9,316 nt of DNA from Bacteroidales bacterium (GCA_016926765.1 JAFGNY010000130.1:1-9316), one strand, 5' to 3'; counted from the first letter of the stretch, positions 1-7,539 are shown. Translations and numbers: made by a program. Notes: a model not told the origin generated them from the letters alone.

Positions 1-1670
1 CCGCCGGCGGTTCCTACAATGACATCCCGGTAACCGTCGTCATTGATATCGGAAATGGTTGTCATACAGGTCTGCCTGTAAGTATAACCGGAATAAATCG
101 CAGTGGCCCAAAGCACATCTCCGGTAACGGATGCATTGCCATTGAAGCAGCGGATGTAGTCGTCTTCTGACCCGATTACCACATCGTCTATCCCGTCGCC
201 GGTGATGTCCTGTATGGGGACAATCGCTTTGGGGCTGTCGTCATATCCACCCGTGATCGTATAACTCCATAGGGGCGTTCCTATTGGGTAGTAGGTTGAA
301 ACGCCCGTTCCCTCAAGTGAGATATCGACTGATCCCTGGCCCACCGCGTCAGAAATAATGGTCAGCACTCCATTGTAGTCGATTCCATGCTCAGGATGAA
401 ACCAGATGCCAATTTGGATGGTTTCAATAGAAGAGACCGTCAGAGGAAGAACCACCGATTCATCTATAATGAAATGGGGGTCGTTCATTGTCAGTGCCGT
501 GATGGTGAGTGTCGAGTTACCATCATTGGTGATTGGCAGATACCACCTTGAATAGGCGCCTGCACGCCGTTCTCCCCAGTCGTGGGAAGTATACTGGAGG
601 AACATATGGGGACCATCGTACACACCTTGTCCGGTTAATGTTACATCAACCGTCGGATTGATCGGATCGCTTGAGCTGATGGTCACGGCTGTATTCAGTT
701 GGGCAGTTGTTGTTGGTGAATAGGTCAGAGGTACATCCACGTTTTCACCGGGAGTCAATGTATAGGGGGTGGTGAAGGTGGTAGTAATGGGTTGCCCGCT
801 GGGGATCCCAATGTCGGTGATGGAGAGATCTGCTGTGCCAGTGTTTTCCACATTGCAGTCCCAGGTTTCGCTGTCCCCAATGGTCACTGTCCCGTAATCA
901 TGGGATGTAACGGGAATGTTGATTTCGGGGGTTCCTGATCCGGTCAGGTCCACTTTATACAGGGTACTGTTAGCCCCTAAGGGTCCGTCGCAATACCAGA
1001 GATAGGTTCCATCATACACAATGCCGGCAGGCCGTTCCGTTTCGCAGGCATGGCTCTCCAAAACTGTTCCTGAAGTGGTCACCTTATAAAGCATATATGC
1101 ATAATAATCAGCAATCCACAGGTCAGCACCCTGCAAACAGATGTCCCAGGGCTGGTCTTCCGGTGGGGTAAATTGTGATAGTACCGTACCTGATGCATTG
1201 ATCTTGTAAACCGTTCCCGGATCAGGGTAGTAGGTGCATACCCAATAGTTGCCTGCGTCATAGGAAATCCCCGACATGTAATGATCGGCCAGCGTTATTG
1301 TTGAAACCGTGGCACCTGCCATGGAAAATTCAAGAGCTGAAGCAGGTGAAGAGGAGGAAGAGGGTTGGGAAATGGTTACGAGATTCGGGGATTTATAGGT
1401 TAGTCCAAATGCATCATTGAAAGGGCCGTTGCATTGCAGGGAATAACTACCGTTGCCAGGGTTAAATTTGTAAACATGGTCTCCGTCAACGCCATAGATC
1501 CCAAAATAGATGTAGGTCCCATCCCAGGCCAGTCCCGATGCTTTCCCGGGAATGGTATAGGAGGCCACAATAGACCACGTGGTAGGCTGTTTTTCCTGCC
1601 CGCTGGCAGGTATTACTATGACACAGCATGAAAGCCATATCGTTGTCCAAAATCGTAGCGTTGTCTTCAT
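1..1670 (-). CDS. Secreted multidomain protein with ASH-type Ig repeats and FG-GAP repeats, C-terminus cut by window edge
   Basis: The frame is open from an ATG at 1670 to the left edge (556 whole codons). Residues 1-24 form a signal peptide: basic start MKTTLR, hydrophobic core, likely cleavage after PASG. Residues about 30-245 hold repeated short strands such as SGLAWDGTYIYFG and PAGIVYDGTYLWYCDG, like a six-bladed or NHL/SMP-type beta-propeller. Two similar Ig-like modules follow at about 257-350 and 362-457, each starting HD(Y/W)G and ending TG(Q)GV; these match the ASH/choice-of-anchor-D pattern. From about 485, DITGDGIDDVVIG (488-500) and DINDDGYRDVIVG (541-553) are calcium-binding FG-GAP/VCBS repeats, probably a second propeller. 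Such proteins are exported and often adhesive or surface-attached in Bacteroidota; any type IX sorting domain would lie in the missing part. The start is 11 bases after the stop of the acyltransferase gene. The substrate or partner is unknown. Confidence 0.88.
   Translation of the reverse strand, partial: MKTTLRFWTTIWLSCCVIVIPASGQEKQPTTWSIVASYTIPGKASGLAWDGTYIYFGIYGVDGDHVYKFNPGNGSYSLQCNGPFNDAFGLTYKSPNLVTISQPSSSSSPASALEFSMAGATVSTITLADHYMSGISYDAGNYWVCTYYPDPGTVYKINASGTVLSQFTPPEDQPWDICLQGADLWIADYYAYMLYKVTTSGTVLESHACETERPAGIVYDGTYLWYCDGPLGANSTLYKVDLTGSGTPEINIPVTSHDYGTVTIGDSETWDCNVENTGTADLSITDIGIPSGQPITTTFTTPYTLTPGENVDVPLTYSPTTTAQLNTAVTISSSDPINPTVDVTLTGQGVYDGPHMFLQYTSHDWGERRAGAYSRWYLPITNDGNSTLTITALTMNDPHFIIDESVVLPLTVSSIETIQIGIWFHPEHGIDYNGVLTIISDAVGQGSVDISLEGTGVSTYYPIGTPLWSYTITGGYDDSPKAIVPIQDITGDGIDDVVIGSEDDYIRCFNGNASVTGDVLWATAIYSGYTYRQTCMTTISDINDDGYRDVIVGTAG
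1599..1670 (-). other. Sec signal peptide of the FG-GAP protein
   Basis: Codons 1-24 encode a short basic N-terminus (K2, R6), a hydrophobic stretch (residues 8-20, including CCVIVI) and a small-residue cleavage motif ending PASG before Q25. This is seen directly in the translation. Cleavage by signal peptidase I is inferred from the pattern. Confidence 0.75.
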
Positions 1671-1681
1671 AATACTTAGGA

Positions 1682-3469
1682 TTATTTTCTAAATCTATCA
1701 AGAAGCGATTGATCGTTGATCTCTTTTGAAAGAGCTTCAATCATCTCATAAGGCACCTCAAATAAGTCAAGAATCGTCAAAGCGTCCAGGCAATTGTTGA
1801 ATAATGGATCGATATTGAATCCTATGATCTCGGCATTGACACTCAGGTATTTCTTAAAGAGAATCGGTGTTTTGTAGATGAGGTCAATACTGCTGATGAA
1901 GCGGTCGAGCCGCCCCAGGTCTTTCCCCACATAGCTCAGAAAAAGATGCTTGTTGATCTTTCTTGGAACCTGGATGGTGAAGGGTTTGTTCGGGTGGATG
2001 TATTCCGAGAATTCAGAGTTGTAAAAGTTGGCCTTCAGGAATTCTACCATCAGGGCTTTGGAGACATCAAGGAATTCATTACTCATACTTACAGGACCAA
2101 TCAGGTACCTGTATTCCGGATTTTTAATTAAAAGATACAGAATTCCTTTCCAGAGCATAAAGAGCGACATCGTTTTTTTCTGGTACTCTTTGGTGATAAA
2201 GGATCGCCCAAGTTCGATTGAAACCTTCAGAACGGTTGAAAAGTCGGGATCGATCTGAAAAAGCGTACTGATATAGAATCCCGGAATCCCATACCGGTCG
2301 AGAATCTCGCGTCCTCTCCCAACACGGTAACCTCCGACAATGGTTTGCGCTTCTTCATCCCAAATGAAAAGCTGATCGAAATACTGGTCGAAATGATCGA
2401 GGTCAAAGCTTTTGTTAGTCCCTTCCCCCACTGAACGGTAGGTGATCTCCCTTAACCTGCCAATTTCTGATGTAATATAGGGGATCCGTTCAGTGGGAGC
2501 ACAAAACACCGAAAAATTCTGGATCTGAAAAAACTTAAACTCCTCTTTGATCAGTCCGATTTCATGGATCAGGTGTTCCTGTGGCACCGGATCAATCACG
2601 GGTTCCTGTGCTGCAGGAGAAGGGGCTACCAGGGCCTGCCGTTTTAAATTCGATAACGGGATCCCGAGGGCATAGGTTTTCATCCTGAGAAATTTTCCAA
2701 ACTCCCGGATATCTTCAAATTCATCCTGTTCTTTGACCAAAATAGGTGTGCCAACCCGTATCCGGATAGTTTTTCCTCTTTTGTTAAAAAGCTCGGAAGG
2801 TAGTTTTACTGTCCGGAGCAGTGGGTGAACCATTCCCAACAGATGAAAAAGTGTACTGTTGGAACCATCAAAATAGACCGGTACAACAGGAACTCTTGAC
2901 CGTTTGATAAACTTCAGGATGGAGTGCTGCCACTCTTTATCAGCTACCCCCCTGTACTGCAGTTTCACCGTGGAAACCTCCCCGGCAGGAAAGATCCCGA
3001 TCGGATGGTCCGACTGCAGATGAACAAAGGCATCTTTCAGGCCTCCAAAGCTGGACCTGACATCCTTGTAGGCTTCAAAAGGATTCACCCCCAGGAAATA
3101 GGGCCTAATCGGTTCCAGTCTGGTCAGCAGAAAGTTCACAAGTACTTTATAGTCAGGCCTTGCCCCGGGAATGATCTTCAATAGGAGAATCCCGTCAATC
3201 GCACCATAAGCGTGATTGGAAATGGTGATAAAGGGTCCTGTTTTCGGAATGTTTTCCAGTTCCTGGTCATCCACTGCATAACTAACCCCCACCCCTTCGA
3301 TCAGCTGATCGACAAATTCCCGGGGCTGGCAATCACAAATCTTGTTGTATTGCTTATTGACCTTGTCTAACTTTAGCAACCTGAACAGAATTTTTGCCAG
3401 CGTTTCTCCGCCAATATACTGCAGATATCGGTTTGCTTCAACCAGTTGCTTGGGAGAGATCAGGTCCAT
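1682..3469 (-). CDS. olsF: OlsF-like bifunctional acyltransferase (PlsC-type O-acyltransferase fused to OlsB-type N-acyltransferase) for aminolipid synthesis
   Basis: The 595-residue protein has two enzyme halves. Residues about 60-270 are a PlsC/LPLAT O-acyltransferase: SNHAYGAIDG at 84-93 carries the catalytic His86 and Asp92 in the HX5D spacing common in this subfamily, and FPAGEVS (160-166) is the acceptor-binding block, followed by VPVVPVYFDGSNS (193-205). A proline/alanine-rich linker (about 280-300) leads to an OlsB/GNAT-like N-acyltransferase (about 315-540) with GGYRVGRG (379-386), ELGRSF (419-424) and RYLIGPVSMSN (454-464). OlsF proteins with this order make ornithine lipid by N-acylating ornithine and O-acylating the lyso product; a related Bacteroidota pathway makes glycine lipids. 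The amino acid used here cannot be read from sequence. It likely acts at the inner face of the cytoplasmic membrane. A promoter candidate lies just upstream. Older databases may call the family hemolysin-like. Confidence 0.82.
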   Translation of the reverse strand: MDLISPKQLVEANRYLQYIGGETLAKILFRLLKLDKVNKQYNKICDCQPREFVDQLIEGVGVSYAVDDQELENIPKTGPFITISNHAYGAIDGILLLKIIPGARPDYKVLVNFLLTRLEPIRPYFLGVNPFEAYKDVRSSFGGLKDAFVHLQSDHPIGIFPAGEVSTVKLQYRGVADKEWQHSILKFIKRSRVPVVPVYFDGSNSTLFHLLGMVHPLLRTVKLPSELFNKRGKTIRIRVGTPILVKEQDEFEDIREFGKFLRMKTYALGIPLSNLKRQALVAPSPAAQEPVIDPVPQEHLIHEIGLIKEEFKFFQIQNFSVFCAPTERIPYITSEIGRLREITYRSVGEGTNKSFDLDHFDQYFDQLFIWDEEAQTIVGGYRVGRGREILDRYGIPGFYISTLFQIDPDFSTVLKVSIELGRSFITKEYQKKTMSLFMLWKGILYLLIKNPEYRYLIGPVSMSNEFLDVSKALMVEFLKANFYNSEFSEYIHPNKPFTIQVPRKINKHLFLSYVGKDLGRLDRFISSIDLIYKTPILFKKYLSVNAEIIGFNIDPLFNNCLDALTILDLFEVPYEMIEALSKEINDQSLLDRFRK

Positions 3470-3482
3470 GAGGTAAAACCAG

Positions 3483-3497
3483 AATTCAAACTGAATT
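3483..3497. repeat. Short inverted repeat in the olsF leader
   Basis: AATTCA and TGAATT form perfect 6-base arms around a 3-base centre. The repeat sits at the predicted transcription start of the OlsF-like gene, so it could be an operator or a weak 5' hairpin. It is AT-rich and short and may be chance. Confidence 0.3.
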
Positions 3498-3498
3498 A

Positions 3499-3529
3499 CA
3501 AAGTTATAATTTTACTGGTGTGAATCAAG
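3499..3529 (-). promoter_or_regulatory. Bacteroidota-type promoter for the OlsF-like gene
   Basis: On the minus strand, TAACTTTG (3499-3506) is a perfect match to the Bacteroidota -7 element TAnnTTTG. Nineteen bases upstream is CTTG (3526-3529), three of four bases of the -33 element TTTG, at the expected spacing. The predicted transcription start falls around 3493-3496, giving an untranslated leader of about 25 bases before the ATG at 3469. It lies in the 64-base gap after rnr, so the OlsF-like gene need not depend on readthrough from upstream. Confidence 0.6.
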
Positions 3530-3533
3530 AAGT

Positions 3534-5693
3534 TCACGAGGCGACAAGATGAAAATCCATCTGTTTCCTTGCCAGGTCAATCCGTTTTACCCTGATGGTT
3601 ACTTTGTCTCCCAGCTTATATTGAAATCCATAACGTTGCCCGATCACCTGAAAATTTTCTTCATCCAGGTAATAAAAGTCATCCTCAAGATCACGAAGCC
3701 GGACCATCCCTTCACATTTGGTTCCGATGATCTCTACAAACAATCCCCATTTGCTCACCCCGGAGATCAATCCATTAAACTCCTGTCCCACTTTATCCAG
3801 CATGAATTCTGTCTGTTTATATTTCACCGACATTCGTTCCGCATCGATCGCTTTCCGCTCCATTTCGGAAGAGTGGTCACACAGCGGCTCATAATCAGCC
3901 TCTTTAACCGAGGGAGCTCCATGCAGGTATTCCTGAAAGATCCTATGGACCATCAGGTCGGGATAGCGACGGATGGGCGATGTAAAGTGGGTATAAAAAG
4001 GAAATGCCAATCCGTAATGGCCAATATTCTGTGTTGAATAGTAGGCTTTGGACATGGTACGGATTGCGATGGTTTCGATCATGGTTTCGGTTCCGGTTCC
4101 TTTGATATCGCGGAAGAGGTTATTGAACGATTGGGCCAGTGATTTGTTGGAAGTGAGGACCATCTTGTATCCCAGTTTTTTGATGAACTCAATGAATGCC
4201 TGGAGCTTTTCCGGGCTGGGAGTATCATGTACCCTGTAAACAAAGGTCTTTGGAGGTTTTTCTCCCCGTCTCTTACCGATCCGTTCGGCAACCCGTCTGT
4301 TCGCCAGCAACATGAAATCCTCGATCAGTTTGTTGGCATCTTTCATTTCACGCAGGTAGATTTCCAGCGGTTTTCCCTGTTCGTCAAGTTTGAACCGCAC
4401 CTCCTGGGTTTCAAAATTGATGGAGCCTTTTTTAAACCGTTCCGTTCTGAGTGCCGTGGCAATGGTGTTGAACACCCTGATCTCGGAGGCATACTCTCCC
4501 TGTTCCGTTTCAATGATCTCCTGAACCTCTTCGTAAGCAAACCGGCGATCGGAGTGGATAACCGATCTCCCGAACCACTCATTGTACAGTTTCCCTTTTT
4601 CATCGAGCTCAAACACCGCAGAGAAACAAAGCCGGTCCTTATGAGGCTGAAGCGAGCAAAGCTCATTGGATAACCGCTCGGGTAACATCGGGATGACCCG
4701 GTCGACAAGGTAGACGGAAGTTGCACGCTGGAAGGCTTCGTCATCTACCGCTGTACCGGGTTTTACATAGAAGGAGACATCCGCAATATGAACCCCAACC
4801 TCCCAGTTTCCGTTGGGTAATCTCTGCAGGGAAATGGCATCGTCGAAATCTTTGGCGTCTGCCGGATCAATGGTAATGGTGAAGATTTTCCTGAAATCCT
4901 TCCTGGATCTGATTTCCCGTTCCGGAATTTCCGCAGGAATTGCTGCTGCCTCTTTTTCGGCTGCCTTTGAGAACGTTACAGGGAACTCAAATTCAGCCAG
5001 GATGGATTCCATTTCTACCTGATTATCGCCCGGCTGGCCAAGCACCTGAATAACTTGTCCAAAAGGGTTTTGGGCATGCTCAGGCCATTCGGTAAGCGAT
5101 ACAATGACCTTTTGTCCGTTTCTGGCGCCATTCAGGTTTTCTTTCGGAATAAAGATATCGACCGGGATAGTGGAATTATCGGGAATGAAAAATGCGACAT
5201 TTTTTGTGATCGCCAGGATCCCGACAAATTGTGTTTTATTCCGTTTCAGAACCTCTATAATCTCTCCTTCCAGTTTTCTGCCTTTCCGGAGGGGAAATAA
5301 AGAGACCCTTACCTCATCGCCATGCAGGGCTTTCCCGGTATTACCGGCCTGAATAAATACATCCCCTGATTTATCTTCCTGGATCACATAGGCTTTGCCC
5401 GACTGTTTCATGTCCACCTTGCCGGTGATCAAGGTTTTCAACGACTTCCGGTATTTCTGGCTTTCCGGGTTAATCCGGTATTTTCCACGGTTTGCCTCAA
5501 CAAGCTCCCGGTTCCTGTATAGTTCTTCGATGAGTAGCCTCACCAGGTCTTTCCCCGCACGGTCCTCCACCCCGATACGCTTCGCGATCTGTTTGTAATT
5601 CAAGGCACTGTGCGGATTTTGAACGTACACTTGCAGAATGTCATTGGTCAGAGTAGTTTTCTCCTCTCCGCTGATTTTTTGTCTTTTCGCCAT
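3534..5693 (-). CDS. rnr: Ribonuclease R (RNB-family 3'-5' exoribonuclease)
   Basis: This enzyme degrades structured RNA processively from the 3' end in the cytoplasm and acts in mRNA, rRNA and tmRNA-linked turnover. From the ATG at 5693 it is 719 residues: an N-terminal winged-helix region (about 15-75), two cold-shock domains (about 90-235), the RNB catalytic domain, and a C-terminal S1 domain (about 636-717). The metal-binding motif DPADAKDFDDAI lies at 276-287, with Asp276, 282, 284 and 285 all present. Further family motifs are VGVHIADVSFYV (299-310), RVIPMLPERLSNELCSLQPH (332-351) and TSPIRRYPDLMVHR (571-584). It lacks the lysine-rich C-terminal tail of the E. coli enzyme. I chose ATG 5693 because MAKRQK is a family-like beginning; a GTG at 5729, directly abutting the stop of the upstream gene, would add 12 residues. 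It follows the ABC ATPase closely and is probably cotranscribed. Confidence 0.95.
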   Translation of the reverse strand: MAKRQKISGEEKTTLTNDILQVYVQNPHSALNYKQIAKRIGVEDRAGKDLVRLLIEELYRNRELVEANRGKYRINPESQKYRKSLKTLITGKVDMKQSGKAYVIQEDKSGDVFIQAGNTGKALHGDEVRVSLFPLRKGRKLEGEIIEVLKRNKTQFVGILAITKNVAFFIPDNSTIPVDIFIPKENLNGARNGQKVIVSLTEWPEHAQNPFGQVIQVLGQPGDNQVEMESILAEFEFPVTFSKAAEKEAAAIPAEIPEREIRSRKDFRKIFTITIDPADAKDFDDAISLQRLPNGNWEVGVHIADVSFYVKPGTAVDDEAFQRATSVYLVDRVIPMLPERLSNELCSLQPHKDRLCFSAVFELDEKGKLYNEWFGRSVIHSDRRFAYEEVQEIIETEQGEYASEIRVFNTIATALRTERFKKGSINFETQEVRFKLDEQGKPLEIYLREMKDANKLIEDFMLLANRRVAERIGKRRGEKPPKTFVYRVHDTPSPEKLQAFIEFIKKLGYKMVLTSNKSLAQSFNNLFRDIKGTGTETMIETIAIRTMSKAYYSTQNIGHYGLAFPFYTHFTSPIRRYPDLMVHRIFQEYLHGAPSVKEADYEPLCDHSSEMERKAIDAERMSVKYKQTEFMLDKVGQEFNGLISGVSKWGLFVEIIGTKCEGMVRLRDLEDDFYYLDEENFQVIGQRYGFQYKLGDKVTIRVKRIDLARKQMDFHLVAS

Positions 5694-5729
5694 TTCTATT
5701 TCGCTTTTCGCTATTATGCTTCTCCCCAC

Positions 5730-7505
5730 CTACCGGTTTGCCTCAAGCAACACCCTGGTATACTCCGACTTCGGATTTCTGTAAATCTCGTCGGGGTCGC
5801 CCATCTCAACAATTTTCCCGTTTTTCATCACGATCAAACGGTCGGCCATGTAGTTAACAACATTCAGATCGTGCGAGATAAAAATATAAGTAAGTCTGAA
5901 TTCGTGCTTCAGATCGTTCAGCAGGTTGAGGATTTGCGCCTGGATGGAGATGTCGAGTGCTGAAACCGATTCATCGCAGATGATCAGGCGAGGGTCCACC
6001 GCCAATGCTCTTGCAATGCAGATCCGTTGCCGCTGGCCTCCTGAAAATTCATGCGGATAGCGATAATAGTGTTCGGTCTGAAGTCCGACTTTGAGCAATA
6101 GTTCATGTACCTTATTGATCCGGTTGTGCTTGTTTCCATAAAGATGATGCACTTCCATCGGTTCCCTGATGGCTTCTCCGACAGCCATCCGTGGATTCAG
6201 CGATGAATAGGGATCCTGAAACACAATCTGCAACTCTCTGTGAAGCACTTTCAAGGCATGGCGTGTCAGAGTGGTGATGTCGCGGTCCCGGTAGAGAATC
6301 CGTCCTTCCGAAGGTGGGATCAACTGAAGGATCACCCGCGAGAGGGTCGTTTTTCCGCACCCCGATTCACCCACGATGCCCAGTGTTTCTCCCGGGAAGA
6401 GGAAAAAACTGACATCATTCACCGCCCGAACAGGGTGTTCTTTTCTTTCCAGCCAGCCTTTCTTGGATGAAAACTGCTTTCCAACATGCTTTACTTTCAG
6501 GATCGGTTCAGCATTGTAGAGTTTCTGATGCTCCAAAAAGCGTTGTTCGGGAGATACAATCTCCCGCCAGATCCCGGAGGCCGGAGGCCGGATCGTGGAT
6601 CCCTGCCAACTGCCACCTGCCACCTGCTCACTTTCTGCTGATAACTGCTTACCTTCCAGATAATCCGATACTGTTGGCAATCTTTTCAGCCGCAACCCCA
6701 GTGGGGGCCGGCAGGCGATTAGTCCCTGAGTATAGGGTTGTTCCGGAGATCCGAACACCCGGTTGACCGTTCCTTCCTCAATGATTCGCCCCTGGTACAT
6801 CACCAGGATGCGGTCGGCAAACCGGGAGATAAGTCCCAGGTCATGCGTGATAAAAATGATACTCATCTCCCGCTGTTGCTGGAGTCGTTTCAGCAGCTCG
6901 AGGATGGTTTTCTGAACCGAGACATCCAGGGCCGTTGTGGGTTCGTCAGCGATCAATAACGAGGGATTGCAGGAAATTGCCATGGCTATCATCACTCGTT
7001 GTTTCTGGCCTCCTGAAAGTTCATGGGGATAGGAGCGGAATATCCGCGGAGGATCAGGCAGGCTGACCTCACTGAACAGCTCAAGCGATCGTTGCCTGGC
7101 TTCTTTTTTTGACATTCCGAGATGATGTCTCAACGTCTCCGACACCTGGTCTCCACAGGGAAATACCGGATTTAATGAGGTCATCGGCTCCTGGAATATC
7201 ATCGAGACTTTGCGGCCACGAATCTGCTGAAGTTCCCGTTCAGACAGGTGATCCAGTCTGATCCAACCTCCGGATGAGTCTTTTAACCTGATCGCTTCAA
7301 CCTCGACTTTTCCGGGTGGGTTGGGGATCAATCCCAAAACCGACAAGGCAGTAACTGATTTTCCCGAACCTGATTCCCCGACGATCCCCAGAATCTCTTT
7401 CTTTCCTACCCTGAATGAGACAGAATCTACAGCAATGGTTTCGCGGCCATTGTGATGAAATGTGACAGACAGGTGTCTTATCTCAAGTAAGCTGTTTTCC
7501 TGCAT
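5730..7505 (-). CDS. Fused double ATP-binding subunit of a peptide/opine-type ABC transporter (YejF/GsiA-like)
   Basis: The 591-residue protein joins two complete nucleotide-binding domains, equivalent to the DppD and DppF subunits. Domain 1: Walker A GESGSGKS (43-50), Q-loop FQEPMTSLNP (104-113), signature LSGGQKQR (163-170), Walker B LLIADEP (183-189), H-loop His221. Domain 2: Walker A GESGCGKTT (379-387), Q-loop FQDPYSSLNP (429-438), signature FSGGQRQR (487-494), Walker B LIICDE (507-512), H-loop His545. Both sites look catalytically competent. Fusions like this power uptake of di- or oligopeptides or glutathione at the inner membrane together with two permeases and a binding protein; none of these is in the window. 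The linker (about 276-330) is unusual: it is partly encoded by a seven-base repeat tract and lacks the cysteine-rich tail often found after the first domain in oligopeptide ATPases. The substrate is unknown. rnr follows within 36 bases. Confidence 0.92.
   Translation of the reverse strand: MQENSLLEIRHLSVTFHHNGRETIAVDSVSFRVGKKEILGIVGESGSGKSVTALSVLGLIPNPPGKVEVEAIRLKDSSGGWIRLDHLSERELQQIRGRKVSMIFQEPMTSLNPVFPCGDQVSETLRHHLGMSKKEARQRSLELFSEVSLPDPPRIFRSYPHELSGGQKQRVMIAMAISCNPSLLIADEPTTALDVSVQKTILELLKRLQQQREMSIIFITHDLGLISRFADRILVMYQGRIIEEGTVNRVFGSPEQPYTQGLIACRPPLGLRLKRLPTVSDYLEGKQLSAESEQVAGGSWQGSTIRPPASGIWREIVSPEQRFLEHQKLYNAEPILKVKHVGKQFSSKKGWLERKEHPVRAVNDVSFFLFPGETLGIVGESGCGKTTLSRVILQLIPPSEGRILYRDRDITTLTRHALKVLHRELQIVFQDPYSSLNPRMAVGEAIREPMEVHHLYGNKHNRINKVHELLLKVGLQTEHYYRYPHEFSGGQRQRICIARALAVDPRLIICDESVSALDISIQAQILNLLNDLKHEFRLTYIFISHDLNVVNYMADRLIVMKNGKIVEMGDPDEIYRNPKSEYTRVLLEANR
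6574..6594. repeat. Second short heptad tract (CCGGAGG-type) next to the CTG heptads
   Basis: Three consecutive seven-base units start at 6574, 6581 and 6588: CCGGAGG, CCGGAGG, CCGGATC. It ends eight bases before the CTG heptad tract and has the same unit length but a different sequence and a one-base phase shift. It encodes residues about 304-311 of the ATPase linker. Confidence 0.5.
6603..6651. repeat. Heptad repeat tract (seven 7-base units) inside the ABC ATPase linker
   Basis: Read on the plus strand, units of seven bases begin at 6603, 6610, 6617, 6624, 6631, 6638 and 6645. Six of them begin CTG, the fifth begins CTT, and units two and three are identical (CTGCCAC). The tract encodes residues about 285-301 of the ATPase in the opposite strand. 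Because 7 is not a multiple of 3, the periodicity is in the DNA and not in the protein. I recall similar CTGCCAA-type heptads scattered between and within genes of other Bacteroidota, so this is probably a copy of such a dispersed element. Confidence 0.65.
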
Positions 7506-7525
7506 ATCAGGTAGAATGAATAGGT

Positions 7526-7539
7526 AAATCTACAGATTT
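7526..7539. repeat. Inverted repeat in the divergent ABC/comF intergenic region
   Basis: AAATCT and AGATTT form perfect 6-base arms around a 2-base centre, midway in the 50-base gap between the divergent ABC ATPase and comF starts. The position would suit a shared operator. I find no TAnnTTTG element on either strand in this gap; the nearest is TAGATTTA on the minus strand, one base off and overlapping the repeat. The gap is otherwise AT-rich with a run of seven T at 7537-7543. Confidence 0.35.

Noticed and set aside
1615..1635. Lipoprotein signal (LSCC) in the FG-GAP protein
   Set aside because: The residue before the second cysteine is cysteine and not G/A/S, and the hydrophobic core continues beyond it to a good signal peptidase I site (PASG).
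1486..1740. 84-codon minus-strand open frame bridging the acyltransferase end and the secreted protein start
   Set aside because: It is out of frame with both genes, and the 1-1670 frame with a signal peptide explains the region.
3470..3533. Rho-independent terminator after rnr
   Set aside because: The only inverted repeat is AT-rich with 6-base arms and no following T-run on the transcript strand; it is placed better as a leader element of the next gene.
3549..4037. 162-codon open frame on the plus strand
   Set aside because: It lies wholly opposite rnr, whose frame has all family motifs; the opposite translation shows no recognisable domain.
6574..6651. Possible CRISPR-like or tandem coding repeat
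   Set aside because: The units are 7 bases with no spacers, and the period is out of step with codons, so it is neither a CRISPR array nor a protein repeat.
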